In this document: piece by piece, positions 5,078 to 6,117 of the stretch
How positions within the stretch are numbered: the stretch's first letter is position 1
How the letters are laid out: the number at the start of each line of letters is the position of its first letter
Assembly: GCA_047971145.1 (NCBI GenBank)
Contig: JBKDZL010000067.1
Coordinates: 1 to 6,117 of the forward strand
Direction of reading: 5' to 3'
DNA: 6,117 bases
Origin: JBKDZL01 sp047971145
GTDB lineage: Bacteria > Bacillota_I > Bacilli_A > Erysipelotrichales > Erysipelotrichaceae
The notes under the pieces: generated by a model
Seen by the model: only the letters and a program-made list of their open reading frames with translations
Database searches by the model: none
Told to the model about the DNA's origin: nothing
Translations under genes and position numbers: made by a program

Positions 5078-5938
5078 ATGTTAAAAATTAGAAAGAATTT
5101 AGGGTTAATATTTTCTTATAGTGTGCTTGCTATAACAACTATAGTAATCTTATTTCCTTTATTTGTGACGATACTGTTAGCCTTTAATGCGGACAATAGT
5201 TTATATTCCCAATCGATAATTCCGGAAAACTTCACGCTTATAGGAAACTTCCAGTCACTATTTACCGACACTGATTATATCCATTGGTATATCAATACAT
5301 TTTTATTAGCGGTTGCAACAATGATAATATCAACCTTTATTATTACGGTTATCGGATTTATATATTCAAGATTTAGATTTAAATATCGTAAACTAGGAGT
5401 TAGTTCTTTACTATTAATCCAAGTAATCCCCTCAGGTTCAACTGTAATTGCATTACTAGCTATTGCTAACTCGATTGGGATATATGAATCAGATGGGATA
5501 TTAAGCACATATATTTATATGACGATGATTTATGCAGTTGGATTAGTTCCAATGAACACATTACTTATGAAGGGATATTATGATTCAATCCCACGTGAGC
5601 TTGATGAAGCGGCTCGAATAGATGGAGCATCTAATTTTAGAATATTCCTAGAAATTCTTGTTCCTCTTGTTCGGCCAATGATTGCAGTAGTTGCACTATT
5701 TTGTTTTCTAGCACCAATTGGAGATGTTATTATGCCGAATATAATAATAACTTCATACGCATCAGAGACCAGCACTTTAGCATTAGGTTTAAACAACTTA
5801 ATTGCTGATCCAACAAATTCTGCATATAACTTATTTGCAGCTGGTTCAATTCTTGTAGCGATTCCAGCAATAATATTGTTTTCATTCTTGCAAAAACATT
5901 TAGTTGGAGGATTAATATCAGGAGGAGTAAAAGGATAA
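5078..5938 (+). CDS. sugar ABC transporter permease, MalG/GanQ type (286 aa)
   Basis: This is the second membrane subunit, partner of the preceding MalF-type protein. The family layout is clear, with six membrane helices: an N-terminal one at about 11-35, a periplasmic stretch ending in NFQSLF and YINTF, further helices from 71 on, the EAA loop at 177-196 (EAARIDGA, then LVP), and the typical C-terminal QKHLVGGLISGGVKG. The length matches MalG/GanQ (about 280). The ATG at 5078 is chosen because AGGAGG (5063-5068) lies 9 nt upstream. An in-frame ATG at 5048 would overlap the previous gene and has no such site. The gap from the upstream stop is 1 nt (TAATATG). Nothing is missing or odd. Confidence 0.96.
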   Translation: MLKIRKNLGLIFSYSVLAITTIVILFPLFVTILLAFNADNSLYSQSIIPENFTLIGNFQSLFTDTDYIHWYINTFLLAVATMIISTFIITVIGFIYSRFRFKYRKLGVSSLLLIQVIPSGSTVIALLAIANSIGIYESDGILSTYIYMTMIYAVGLVPMNTLLMKGYYDSIPRELDEAARIDGASNFRIFLEILVPLVRPMIAVVALFCFLAPIGDVIMPNIIITSYASETSTLALGLNNLIADPTNSAYNLFAAGSILVAIPAIILFSFLQKHLVGGLISGGVKG

Positions 5939-6117
5939 TGAGTAAGATAGAATTAAGAAATGTATGTAAAAGGTATCCAGGACAAAATGAGGATACAGTT
6001 AAAAATGTGAATTTGGCAATTGAAGAAGGGGAATTTATTGTATTGATTGGATCAAGTGGATGTGGAAAATCAACCACACTTCGAATGATAGCAGGACTAG
6101 AAACAATTCGCTCAGGG
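5938..6117 (+). CDS. sugar ABC transporter ATPase, MsmX/MalK type (5' part)
   Basis: This is the first 60 residues of the ATP-hydrolysing subunit that powers the importer; the window ends inside the gene. Visible are the N-terminal strand IELRNVCKRYPG, a beta strand EFIVLIG, the Walker A motif GSSGCGKST (38-46) with the phosphate-binding K44, and the family continuation TLRMIAGLETIRSG. MsmX/MalK/UgpC proteins usually read GPSGCGKST, so Ser replaces Pro at residue 39, a position outside the catalytic residues. The ATG shares its A with the MalG stop (TAATG), and GGAGGAG (5921-5927) is the likely ribosome binding site, so translation is coupled. A full protein would be about 360-370 residues with a C-terminal regulatory domain, which cannot be seen here. 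An ATPase encoded in the operon differs from B. subtilis gan, which borrows MsmX from elsewhere in the genome. Confidence 0.95.
   Translation, partial: MSKIELRNVCKRYPGQNEDTVKNVNLAIEEGEFIVLIGSSGCGKSTTLRMIAGLETIRSG

Noticed and set aside
4290..6077. Several open frames of 60-115 codons on the opposite strand or in another frame of the two permease genes and the ATPase start
   Set aside because: They are shadows of clear permease and ATPase coding sequence, lack ribosome binding sites and show no family features.
1..6117. CRISPR arrays, tRNA, rRNA or riboswitches
   Set aside because: No regularly spaced repeats, no tRNA-like cloverleaf or rRNA signature and no conserved riboswitch core were seen on either strand by eye.

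Overview
This is AT-rich DNA from a low-GC Gram-positive bacterium (Bacillota). The signs are A/T-rich third codon positions, strong AGGAGG-type ribosome binding sites, use of the standard code (TGG for Trp, TGA as a stop) and family members typical of that phylum. I cannot name a genus.

The right two thirds (about 1740-6117) is one tightly packed + strand operon for uptake and cytoplasmic breakdown of a galactose-containing oligosaccharide. In order it encodes a GH42 beta-galactosidase without a signal peptide, a MalF/GanP-type ABC permease, a MalG/GanQ-type ABC permease, and the start of a MsmX/MalK-type ABC ATPase that runs off the window. Junctions are 1 nt, 1 nt and a 1-nt overlap, so the genes are almost certainly co-transcribed and translationally linked. 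The two permeases and the ATPase would bring in a beta-galactoside such as a galactan fragment or galacto-oligosaccharide, and the GH42 enzyme would cut it inside the cell. The solute-binding protein such an importer needs is not in this window.

The left third (1-1740) is accessory and partly decayed. It holds the C-terminal quarter of a LacI/GalR-family repressor whose 5' part is missing, three direct copies of an insertion-sequence-end-like repeat (196-220, 266-290, 1305-1330), a broken transposase remnant with ISL3-like features, and one intact-looking minus-strand gene for a 146-residue membrane protein of unknown function. One copy of the repeat lies at the point where the repressor homology stops, which suggests that mobile-element activity destroyed the repressor.

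The operon control region (about 1700-1823) is dense. It has two TTACTAGT boxes, helically phased direct repeats TTTAGTAAA/TTTGGTAAA just upstream of the -35, a perfect 16-bp palindrome overlapping the -35 and spacer, and a good promoter. The same tandem direct repeat recurs at 172-190, beside the repressor remnant. I see no wholly new system. The points most worth a second look are the shared operator-like repeat, the broken repressor, and the hairpin that may bridge the ribosome binding site and start codon of the membrane-protein gene.
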